Shown piece by piece: positions 18,665 to 29,110 of a stretch of DNA of 64,000 bases. The DNA is from Isoetes taiwanensis (Eukaryota > Streptophyta > Lycopodiopsida > Isoetales > Isoetaceae). Location: positions 3,888,535-3,952,534 of the forward strand of contig JAJEKV010000094.1 of assembly GCA_021234155.1 (NCBI GenBank). The letters run 5' to 3'. Numbering within the stretch: the first letter of the stretch is position 1; every line of letters starts with the position of its first letter. Below the pieces are notes generated by a model. The model was not told the origin of the DNA, did no database searches, and was given only the letters and a program-made list of their open reading frames with translations. The translations under genes and the position numbers were made by a program.

Positions 18665-19680
18665 ACACCAGAAGCCAGTGAAAAGGTATCTAAAAGCATT
18701 TTGGCAACAGCAAGATTCTCATCATTAGCGACTAGGAAGAGGAACATGTCGTCTGCATATTGATTGCAAACCTCTTGTGTGTCGTCCTCGATTGCAAGAC
18801 CATGGAGAAGTCCCTCTGTCGTTGCAATGTTGAATAACTGTGACAAAGCCTCTGCAACAATTGTGAAAAGCAATGGTGCTAAAGGGCATCCCTGGCGAAT
18901 ACCACGATCGAGTGAAAAGGCATGTGACGGCTCACCATGGAACAGGACAGTCGCCCGAGCAGAGATATGCATCTTCATAATATCTGATGTGAATTGTTCC
19001 CCAAATCCCAGTCTTAGCATACAACGGCGCATGAATTCCCGGTGACCTTTGTCATAAGCTTTTGCAAAATCAAGCTTAAGGTATACAAATGGAAGGTTTT
19101 GCCTCGTGCCCAATAAATTCCCTCGTAGCGGCGGCAACATTATTCAAAATGCACCGTTTTGGAAGAAAAACCCGACCGGGTTGTTGAGATAGACTCGCCA
19201 AGATGTCCTTTACCCGCCTGTAAAAGCCTTGGCGAATATCTTATATCTGGATGCCAATAAGGTGATGGGCATGCCAATCGAAATAGTCGAGGATCCTTGA
19301 CCTTGGGGATGAGTGAGATGGCTTTTGTGTTTAGAATTCTATCCAAAGCGATTGGGACCGTCGAAAGTCACAACAAGCATCATACACATCTGGCTCCAGC
19401 CATTCCCAATACTCCTGGAAGAACTCAATTGCCAAACCATCCAAACCTGGGCATTTGCCTCTTTTCAGTTCAAAGACTGCCGAACATAAATCATCAGCTG
19501 TCATAGCCGCCTCTATTGACTCGCGTTGCTCACCAGAGATGATGGGGGGAATCTTAGATAAAACAACATCTTGCATTTTAGCTCCAAAACCTTTTGATTC
19601 GAAACTCTTTAAAGCAGATGAGAATGCAAGCTGCTTTTGAAAATCTAGTTTGTTCCTCTTCCTTTTCGCTATTTTAAGAG
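18665..19680 (-). pseudogene. LINE (L1-type) reverse transcriptase relic
   Basis: The minus strand shows, with frameshifts, the order of non-LTR RT blocks. These are FELKRGKCPGLDGLAIEFF (about 19385-19445), ISLIPKV, a decayed RPI block, YLKLDFAKAYD (about 19045-19085), LFHGEPSHAFSLDRGIRQGC with PLAPLLF (about 18860-18950), and YADDMFLFL (about 18725-18755). It stops after SLASGVK at an ATT/T-rich run. The endonuclease and C-terminal parts are missing. Confidence 0.87.
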
Positions 19681-20054
19681 GTGCTTATGGAATAGAGAAG
19701 TTGAAAGATTAAAAAAAATGCATGGAAAAGTGTTAACTAACTTTCAGTTCTTTAAGGACAGACCTTCAATCCTTTGTTTAATGCTTCGTCAATATTATCA
19801 AGTCCAGGAAGCCAGATTCTTCATGCTAGCTCGCATCTAATATAGTTGTGAAACAAGCTGGCTTACCTGCAATGTAAAGATACCATGTGTGAAGGCCCGA
19901 AGGTCAAAAAGTTCAGCTTAAATTTGCCTTTATCCTTCGGTATCTGTCCTCATGACCTGAACATCTTGCCCAAGCCAAGTATAATTTTTCTTCTTTTAGT
20001 TTTCAATTGGAAGCCCACCTGCAAGTCTGCTCTCCCAAAACTACGAGCTACTCT

Positions 20055-22671
20055 TGTAATGAACAAGGAACAAAAGTTGCGTCCATGAAGAAAGCACCAG
20101 TTCCTAAACTACATCTCTTATCCAAGTTAACAAAAATGTACAAAATTGTGGCCTTTTGTCCATGTGAAAAGACATGAACCAAAAGACACATACAAAAATA
20201 CTATACAAATACATATATAAATGTATATCTCGTTTTGTCCTAAGGTTCCTTACATTCTGTCCGACTTATAAAAGACAATGTTCTCATTGTCAATCCATGT
20301 CTTCAAGTTCAAAGAGTTCCCAAGAGTTCGTCCAGAATCTCAGGATAAGCACCTTTCTCATATAGCATGTGCTTAGAGAAAGTCTTCATTCCCATATAGG
20401 GTCTTCAATAGGATTAAGTCTTCAATACCTTTATTGTCTGAGGGGTTGTCTTGAATCCTAGAACCTTACTTGTTTACTTAAATTTCTTATGGCCAATCTT
20501 GTGTCTAAAGTTAAGTTTTAAATTAACTTTTGGACTATTGGTGAATAAAAATCATCAAGCCTTCTCTTTCTCATATAAGATGCCAAGCATCTTAGAGACA
20601 TCATACAACTTCGTATCTAAAAGTTGTCCGTCACTTAAACCTTAGAGTAGTAGAGATTTCACTACCTAGTCGACCATCTCATCACGAGACTCGCCAACCA
20701 ATTTCATAGACTAGCTATAGACAGTTAGTCTGAATACCATTGCCAAAGGGATGGCTAGTGAATTTCTTGTGAGAAGGTTCTTAATGTCATGTCATCATTG
20801 TCATAAAACTTAGGTTCTATATTTTTATGAATACTTCTTACTGTTAGAGTGTTGAAATATTAAGACTCCGAGTCTCAACACATCAGACAACTCTAGAATT
20901 GTCCTTTTAAAAGATCATGTTCATATGTGGCTAACAGGATGTCAATCCACAAATTCCTATATCCTGATATAACAAAATTATAAATTTTGTTCTTAGGTTG
21001 TTCAAGAGTAAACAACATCCTTAAGAGAACCTTGGGCAAATGTTCATCTTGTCCAATGTCCTCATATGCTTTGCAATTTTTTTTTTGCAAAAGCATATGC
21101 TCTTAGTCTTAACATATTTGTTGCCATCGTGCCTTATAATTTTCCTTAGGTTCTTAGCTTGAAAGACCATAGGGTTACAATCTTATAACATTTAATAAAG
21201 GATAAATTTTCCTTAGATCACATTCTTGTTCTTAAAATCCTTCTAGGAACTCGTCTTAATGATTTTATTTTATTCTTGAAAAATCCATAGTGTTAAAAGC
21301 TACAAATACCAAATCCCACAGGTATATCTTCAGGGTGTGTCCTTTGGGTAGAAGAACAGGCGCCAGATTTGGGCGGCACCCCTTTGTTCAGGTCTGCTTT
21401 CATGGATTAGCAACCGGCTTAGCTTGGCTATGGCAGCTTTGGTGACCCAAAAGGCCGGCTTGGGTTTGGAGCTCTTTTGGCCCTGATTTCGAGAAGCAGG
21501 GCACGGCCAGCATTGCCCTTGGACCCAGTGCCTTGTGTTCACAACCATCTACGGCATTCATAGTTGTTTGAAGTTATTTGGCAAAAGTCTTAGCATTTAG
21601 AACTTGCAAAATTTGCAAAAGATCCAGGCCGACGGAACATTTTTAGGCCAGGAGCAAAAGGGAATTTGCAGCAAAGGTTTCTTCAGGGCGATTTCTTCCA
21701 ATCAAAACCCTGTTTTCATCTTTACAAGTTTCTGCAATGGCGATTCATGTCAAACCCGGATGATTCTTCTAGAAGTCTGCAATTTTTGTTGATGCCAGTA
21801 TTTCCTAGGTCCAATCTGCTCAGATCCTTTTCCTTTCCATACTATTCTTAGAACAATCATCCCTTTTTCCTTTTTGCCTAAATCGGCATGTCTTAATCGA
21901 TTTTTGTCATAGAGGCATCTGGATTTCTTGTCACAGGGAAGAATCAAGATTCTTAATCGATTCGTGAGTTCTTAGTTGCTTCTGAGAGTGTTTATCCATA
22001 AATCATGTCATTGCTGAAGCATGTTCTCAATGCCAACAGGTTTTGCCACAGAATAGGAAATTCTTATGCTGATTCTTGGATTTTCTTTATAGAAAACATA
22101 TTTTTTTATTTTTACTTCTTTCGATTTTCTTACAAAAGAAAACAGATTTCTTATTTCTCTTTCCTTCGAAACGGATTCCTTATTCTTATTTCCTTCAAAT
22201 TTTCTTATAGAGAATGGGTTTTTGTTCCTATTCCCTTTGAATTTCCTTATTCTTCTTCATCAATTTGGGTTTCTTATTCTTATTGTTGCTTCTTATGAAA
22301 ACAATTCCTTAAAATTTCTTGCGTTCCCCCTTTTTTTTTAATTTCTATTCAGAAAATTAATTTTTACAAGAAAGCAAATGGAAGCAAGATTTGCACCTTC
22401 TTTTCTAGTTTCCTTCTTCTTCGTGAAATGCCCTTAGATCTTTATTGGCTTTGTTGGCTCTGATACCGTACGTAATGAACAAGGAACAAAAGATGCATCC
22501 ATGAAGAAAGCACCAGTTCCTAAAGTACATCTCTTATTCCAAGTTAACAAAAATGTACAAAATTGTGGCCTTTTGTCCATGTGAAAAGACATGAACCAAA
22601 AGACACGTACAAAAATACTGTACAAATACATGTATAAATGTATATCTCATTTTGTCCTAAGGTTCCTTACA
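20055..22671 (-). mobile_element. Non-coding LTR retrotransposon (LARD-like) inside the SRP54 pseudogene
   Basis: Direct repeats at 20055-20254 (200 bp) and 22471-22671 (201 bp) run TGTAATGAAC...CCTTACA; the right copy starts CG by mutation. A perfect target duplication ACTCT occurs at 20050-20054 and 22672-22676. On the minus strand GGTATCAGAGCC (about 22457-22468) follows the right LTR closely, as a slightly displaced primer site. GGACAGAA lies before the left LTR as a weak polypurine tract. The 2.2-kb interior has no recognisable gag or pol and is T-rich at 22080-22340. The LTRs differ at about eight bases plus one indel by eye, so it is older than the copia element at 4-10 kb. Confidence 0.9.
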
Positions 22672-23638
22672 ACTCTCCTCCTCCTCGATGGTGATTTTGC
22701 AACAAGCTCGGGATCTGTCGGTTCCTCTGCCATGTTGATAAAGTTCTATGGACCAGACTTTATTTAGACAAATCTAGACAAACAAGGATCCTAAAAAACA
22801 CCTTTTAGGTAGATTATCTTAGAAACTAGATCCTCAGGACCAATATAATAGGAACATACTTGGGGTCATTGAGTTGATCATTCATTCCATTATCTTAAGG
22901 CTTTTCTCTGCTTCATATATCTGCTGAGAAGTAACCTACTCAAAATGGGTGAGACATTTTGATTACTGATGGTAAGATTGTAACAACACTCTAAGTAAAT
23001 AACATAAGATAATGAAATTCGTTATAATAACTAATGTTATTCATGCCTGGAATTAGTTTCAGCACTCCACTCATTGAGCCCATACGGGCAAGCGAGCGTG
23101 TTCGTTTTAAGAAGTCGTTAAAATCAAAATTTGCTTCCGTAATTTTCCTTTTAATTTCTAAGGCTTCCACTTTCAATATCTGAGCAAATGGTTAATGTCA
23201 TTAGATAGTCATAGGTAAATGCCACAGGGATCCATATAACTTATAGATTCTTGAGCTTTTTCCACAAAGGAAAGGACATCCCCCATCCAAGAATACGGCT
23301 TGCCATACGATCAGGATAAAATGGTTCTAGTGCTATCATGCTTTCTCTGTCTCCTACAAATTTAATAGTTTTACCTGAAACCTGAATTGGCATGTGGCAT
23401 TATAAATAAAACATAACACGTGCAGACACTAATAGGAAACAAAGTTTTAAGCTACCTCCTTGACACACAATGCAGCTCCACCATGGGAGTCGCCATCAAG
23501 CTTTGTCAAAATTGCACCTGTTATGCCAACCTCTAGGTTGAAAGATGCCATCAAAGCTACATAATATTTATGTTAATCAATGAACGTGGCAGAAACTTTT
23601 AATCTTCAATACATTACATCTAATGAATACTACTATTC

Positions 23639-24825
23639 TGTAACACACCTAGGGGGTTGAGGGATAAGTAAATAATTTTTATTCTTAACCTCAGGTCAGG
23701 AATATTTAAAAGAATTGCAATGGTTGGGAAACAAATTGAATATGGGTGTCTATACTAGGGTACGGTAGGTATCTAAGGAAAATAGAGGTAATATCTGAAC
23801 TAGAATAGCAGATCTATGATTAGATGAGATAAACTAATAAGAATTTGTAAGAATAGGAAGATATTCTCTATTAGTGGAAAAGAGAGGATATTGTTCTAAG
23901 TTTAGAAAAGGCAGATAGTATTTAAAAAAAAAGGCAAACTTTAAAACATCATAACTCGGCGAGCGATTATCAGAATGGAGCGAACTTAAGCATTCTGGAA
24001 AGCTTTTGGAGTCTAGTTTCTGAATTAGGGTGGCACCTCTCGTGGCTCCTCACGGTTAGAGAGATATCACAGAAAAGGTGGACAGGGGTCAAATAAGACT
24101 GCACGTGGAAGATCCTTTGATGGGTAGCCGGAGCCGGATCTTTGGAGTTTCTGTTGGTTTGGAGTTATCTTTTCATTTGTTTAATAGTTTGTCGAAAAGC
24201 TTACATGTTTTATTTTGTTATTGATTCTTTGTGTTTGTGTTTGCAAATATAATATAATATTGCACGAACTCATTCGAATGAACACCGCCCTCGCCGTTCT
24301 TGGGAGGGTCGAGCGGTTGAGCAACGTGCATACCAGGTGATTGGTTTGTGTCGTTGCCAAAGGGCTGGGCGGTAAAGCAACATGCATACCAGGTGATTGG
24401 TATGTGAACGTATAGTCGTGTCCGGAACGATATACGTGAGAACCCGGGTGAGGGATTGATCATCCCTGAATCACAATAAGTTGTAAGAAGATGTTCTATG
24501 CATGACTAACATTTGTGTGCCTATTGTTTGACTAACGATTCACCTCAGGTTAAGGTAATGGTTTACCCACTTAGTCCTTCCCTGGACTAACCCCTACCAC
24601 TTCTTTCTTATTTCTTACAAAAAAAAATTTGGTAGCTACGTGATTGTCGAGCAAGGGGAGCATGAGTGATAGTAGAGATGTTGTCATGCGTAGATTCCTC
24701 CGTAGCTTGAGTTGTAACCTGAGTTTATGAAATTACTGAATTTTATAAAGAAAGATATTAATTATTTGAGTTCTGTAATTCTCTCTTGTTTGATTTCAAG
24801 TGTTTAACGCTTTAGGAGCGTTTCA
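23639..24825. mobile_element. Solo LTR, 1187 bp, in the SRP54 pseudogene
   Basis: The interval starts TGTAACACACC and ends GGAGCGTTTCA and is bounded by a 5-bp duplication TATTC (23634-23638 and 24826-24830). No second LTR, primer site or coding domain is present. Length and TGTAACA start resemble plant gypsy LTRs, but the class is inference. The small ORFs in it (24181-24463) are not gene-like. It separates the VVDAMT and FNLEVGITG coding pieces of the SRP54 pseudogene. Confidence 0.82.
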
Positions 24826-25614
24826 TATTCCATAGAATAATTTCTGCTACTTCCTGACGTGTCATTGCATCAACCACTAGAAGAAGCTCTGTAGGGTTTG
24901 CAACTTATTGGAATAAATATGTTATTCACCTATAGACCCAAGGCGTCCTGGTATATCAACTATGACAACATCTACTCCTTTCTTCTTTGCTTCTGCCAAT
25001 TCTTGCTTTGCTATTTTGGAAGCCTCAATTGGTTCCGTGCTTCAAATACAGGGACATCCATCTGATATTGTAGAGAGACAAGAGCTTCTTATTGAGACAT
25101 AGAGCAAACTAGCTAGATGAGAATGTTGACTTGAAGCTAAAGGGAGCTAATATATGATATCGCACAAGTGGAGCAAAATAACGTCTGAACAAGAATTCCA
25201 GAGCAGCATTCAGAAGGAATGAATATTACAGGTGAATATACAGACCTGCTTTTTTTAAGTGATTAATTGATCAATAGGTGCTGGCCTGTACACATCTGTA
25301 GCTATCATCATGCAGCTCTTAGCCGTAGTGAGATGAGTTGCTCTACTACCATCTAAAAGCTAATGTCAGCAGAAGTTTGCTAGCACGGGGAGCAGGACCT
25401 GCATGTTAGGAGATTAAAAGAAAGTGACCATAGCCTAAACTTACCTCTCATCAAGAATTGCAGGACTACCTACAAGGTATTGCGAGGAATTTGAGATGGT
25501 TCATTGGTCGATTTGTTTGACTCAAAAGTTTTACCTTTTTTAAAAAATAAAGTGCAAGTTTGCCACAAGCAGTAGTTTTTCCAACTCCTTAGAGATCTGC
25601 CATCAATATTGTAG

Positions 25615-25775
25615 TTTGCAAGTGTGATGCTAAACTGCCATTTCAGTTGAAATGGATAGCTAAGAAGAGATGCAAATGGTACCTAAATCTGAGTTTCAGA
25701 TATTTCCTCGTTCTGAAGTTCGAGTTTGAGAGTTTTGAAACAAAATAATGAGAAATGAAAGAGGCAAAAAATATT
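25615..25775 (+). repeat. Dispersed repeat, copy 2 (copy 1 at 13605-13760)
   Basis: It shares TTGCAAGTGTGATGCTAAAC and the whole following block with copy 1. It begins exactly at the SRP54 P-loop fragment, so it may mark a rearrangement breakpoint that removed the N-domain exons. Confidence 0.72.
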
Positions 25776-25827
25776 GCAAATCATTTACCTGATGGAGATC
25801 CAAATGCTCTGCTCAAGCAATGATGGT

Positions 25828-26025
25828 AGATGGAGTCCCAACTACTATAGTCCAAGCACTTTAAAATCTTTCAATATAGTGCAATAATCTGCTTTGAGAA
25901 TTTGCGTACCTGCTCCAACGATTCAATGACGGCAGATGGAGTCCCAACTACTATAGTCCAAGCATTTTAAAATCTTTTAACATAGTATAATACTCTGCTT
26001 TGAAAATCTGCGTACCTGCTCCAAC
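25828..26025 (+). repeat. Tandem duplication, 92-bp units, 106-bp period
   Basis: Units 25828-25919 and 25934-26025 both run from AGATGGAGTCCCAACTACTA to GCGTACCTGCTCCAAC with a handful of substitutions. They are non-coding. Confidence 0.82.
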
Positions 26026-26029
26026 AATT

Positions 26030-27940
26030 CCTGTGATTCTTGTGATTCTGTCTGCTGCGATCTGACTTACCTAATCTTTCTTTTTGAGGAAAGCATGTCT
26101 GCGATTCATCCTCAATAGCTTAGCGAGCAAACACTGGCAGATACATACAGCCAGTTAGACGGTTCGAACAGAGGTCACCCAACAACAATGATGACTTATA
26201 GTTTACTGCCCCTAGCAAGTTTGGAGCAGTTTTTGGCATATTCTAGCCATATATTGGTATATATCCAGAATATGCTAAAGACCCACATGAGCAAGGGATT
26301 GCCCCTTAGGGGCAACCCAAAAATGTCAAAGATGCATTAGGAATATCACTAATATGTAATTCAGTCTCCTTTTCTATTTGAAGCCTATTTATTTGAAGGT
26401 AATTTGTTTGAAGCGTTCTCACGCTGACACGTGATAACAAAAAAAAAGGGAAGGAAGTGTTAGGGCAGAAACATTTGCTTCGAAGCAAAGCTGGCCCTGC
26501 TCAGTTCTGGAGATATCTGTCCTAACCCAAATGATCTGTTGTCGTAGGAGACCCGCATTTATGGCAGATATGGAGATCTCCTCTGAGAACAGGAGAATAA
26601 AATTCTTAGGTATGGCAAAGAATGTGTCTTTTGGTGCCTCAGATTTTTGCAAAGAAGGTTTGGGTCTTTTATTTTCTTCTAGAGAGATTCAACAGTGTAG
26701 CTTTGCAGATTCATTCAGAAAACTTGCCCTTTTTGAAGATCCGACAATGTAGCTTTGCATATTCATTCAGAAAAACTTGCCCTATTGATTTCTTCCTTGG
26801 CAACAACCTTTCTAATGCTAATCCCGATCAGTTCTTGGTCAAGCAATGTCACTCTTTTTCCCTTTATATTATTGTTCTTCCAAAACAAAACCTTGCTTAT
26901 TTATATACAAATATCAAGACCTTGGATTTTAGGGCATGGAACAGGCTTCTTCAGGCATGAAGTGGAGGTACAATCCAGTGAGCATTGTTTCATCTAAAAT
27001 CACGTTTGACAATTCTATTTTTGGTTTAGGTTTCAATTTTTACTTGCGCAGCCCATTGTAATTCGGAGTTTGATGTTGCCAGCATATCGCCTCAAGGTGA
27101 GCATGAAAATCTGATCCGTGATGGCCTTAGTTCCAGCTCACGCACATAAGAAGATGCTAGGGTAATGTTCTCTTGGAAGCCGAAAACTGCTATCTTATTT
27201 ATGCAGGTGGTCCGTGATGATTCCTTTGATTGGAATGGATAAAAATAGCTAGGTGCTAATGCAGTCTCTTTATTAAGCTGGTTCTTACCAAGGTGTATAT
27301 ATCAGATGAGTACATGGACGTGGTGCTATCCTACGGGGTATTTGCATTGCGCACTCATCTTCAGCTAACTGGTCTTCTTTTGTCACCATTGAATAATTTT
27401 GTAACTAAATTGTGTGGAAGTAAAATGACTTGCATGCTCTACATATGTCACATTAGATTTATAGTGCATTACCACTGCATTTAGATGCATTGTTGCATTA
27501 GTTTTAACTAAGGTAGTGAGTGCATTATCATATGCATCATTGCCCATGTTTGAGACATATGATATATGCACAATGCCATATTCTACATGCTAACAAAAGT
27601 ATGAAGCCAGCTTCCATGCTACAGACAACACACCTTCAAGGGAGCTTGCATTGTGATTTTATGAACAGTTGTCTGATTGTTTCTGCTATTTCCAATGTTC
27701 GATATATTGGTCTATTTTGGCAGATAGCAGGATCTGCCTTGACATAAGCATTTCAATATTTTTTTATCAGCGTAATTTATCTATTCAGAGCACAATCGAT
27801 AATGGGTTATCAGGATAGTAGCAACATGTATGAAGACCTTGAGTAACATGTATGAAGACCTTGAGTAACAGTTCTAAGATAAGTAATCTTTATGATCAAG
27901 GCATCGTCTCTTTAGTGCAATGCAAGAACATCACAAGGCA
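26030..27940. other. Non-coding stretch with small tandem repeats
   Basis: No gene is recognised. It holds an imperfect repeat of GTAGCTTTGCAGATTCATTC at about 26695-26730 and 26747-26783, a 17-bp palindrome TTGCCCCTTAGGGGCAA near 26299, and an exact 22-bp tandem pair AACATGTATGAAGACCTTGA.. at 27823-27844 and 27845-27866. Confidence 0.55.
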
Positions 27941-27949
27941 TCCAAAAAA

Positions 27950-29110
27950 AAAAAAACTACATGGTTTTTCCCATGGTTATGACTAGAAAACCATTCCACA
28001 AAACCAATGGGTCTTTGTGGGTTAATTTCATTAAAAACCATACGAGGCTAAACTACTTGGTTTTCTTGTAAGGTTCACTAGAGTGGTATTATGGCATGGA
28101 AATTGCTAACGGCTCCTTCCTAGTGTTTGTCAAAGTGGTATTATATGTTGGTAAATGGATGTGGTATATTATAATGTTTTAGAGGTAGGGCTTCCCATAG
28201 TTGTGGATGTGGTTTAATGTCGCGGCTCTATTTATGTGATTTTATGATATGGTTAGTTATTGTGGTAAATGCACACTCGCGATGTGTTATATGCAGTAAA
28301 TCACCATTATTTTATTAGTTGAAGTGTTTAGGTTATTGTATTAAAACACTAGTTTGTTTATCAAACTTAGATGTAATTGTTAGTTGTAGAAATGCATGGT
28401 TTTGTAGTACACTAGATTCATGGTTATCATTTATAAACAAGTATTGCTATATAGTCTAAAGCATTTCAAATTACTAGAGTAAACTATTAAGGATTGTGGA
28501 TAGTTTCTTATGTATTGTAGTACTTATTAAGGTTGGTAATCCACTAATGGCTTTTAGTCTAAAGCATTCCAACTATTGCCTGGAAAACATGCCTATCTTT
28601 ACACTCAAGATGTACTCGTTAAGCCTGATAAACCACTAACGTTTCTATTCTTAAGCTTCTTAAGTTTTTGCATATAAAAACTTGCAATCTTTCCACTAAA
28701 TATCTAATAGTTTTTTCAATCATACACGCAATGGTGAAGATGACAAATCACTACATTTCTATGATCAGAAGCACTTTTAGTTCATGAATGAAAACCATAG
28801 CAATCTTATAATTATATCCATGTACATCTTTGTACAATGACTGCAAGTTGCTTAACATGTTATGTATAGTGTTTATGATTAAATGCATAGCGTGGTCAAC
28901 ATATACCCCTAAGTAGTAGCAGTTTAAGAACCCTACAATATTACGAAACCATGCAACCACTACACTTTAAGTAGTTGTTTTAGTCTAAACTTAACTCCTA
29001 CAATATTACAAAACCATGCAAAAGACCACTACACTTTAAGTAGTTGTTTTAGTCTAAACTTAACTGCTTGGACCTGAAAAGCATTTATGGTTAAATAGTC
29101 TTAAGCATCA
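27950..29110. other. Non-coding block rich in AAACCA/TGGTTT motifs, with tandem pair
   Basis: The motif CATGGTTTT or its complement occurs many times. Units 28932-28996 and 28997-29065 are an imperfect tandem duplication (CCTACAATATTAC...CTAAACTTAACT). It resembles the block at 36.4-37.1 kb in motif content; a shared transposon origin is possible but unproven. Confidence 0.45.

Larger units (their letters stand above)
19960..25630 (-). pseudogene. cpSRP54: Chloroplast-type SRP54 (Ffh-like GTPase) pseudogene with introns
   Basis: Pieces lie on the minus strand in gene order. P-loop GVGKTTACGKLA is at 25548-25625, with TAA just before it. AKQELAEAKKKGVDVVIVD and PGRL are at about 24915-25050 (the DTAGRL box now reads DIPGRL), and NPTELLLVVDAMT at 24835-24900. 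[19 protein letters not shown] is in exon 23456-23556, followed by [10 protein letters not shown]...[15 protein letters not shown] in 23225-23381. An M-domain stretch FDFNDFLKRTRSLARMGSMS is at 23036-23182, QQIYEAEKSLKIME at 22862-22935, and DPELVAKSPSRRR at 22677-22725. It continues as VARSFGRADLQV at about 20015-20054. A GT-AG intron survives at 23382-23455, so this is not a processed copy. Stops, frameshifts and two retroelements disrupt it. The intact family member targets proteins to thylakoids. Confidence 0.9.
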
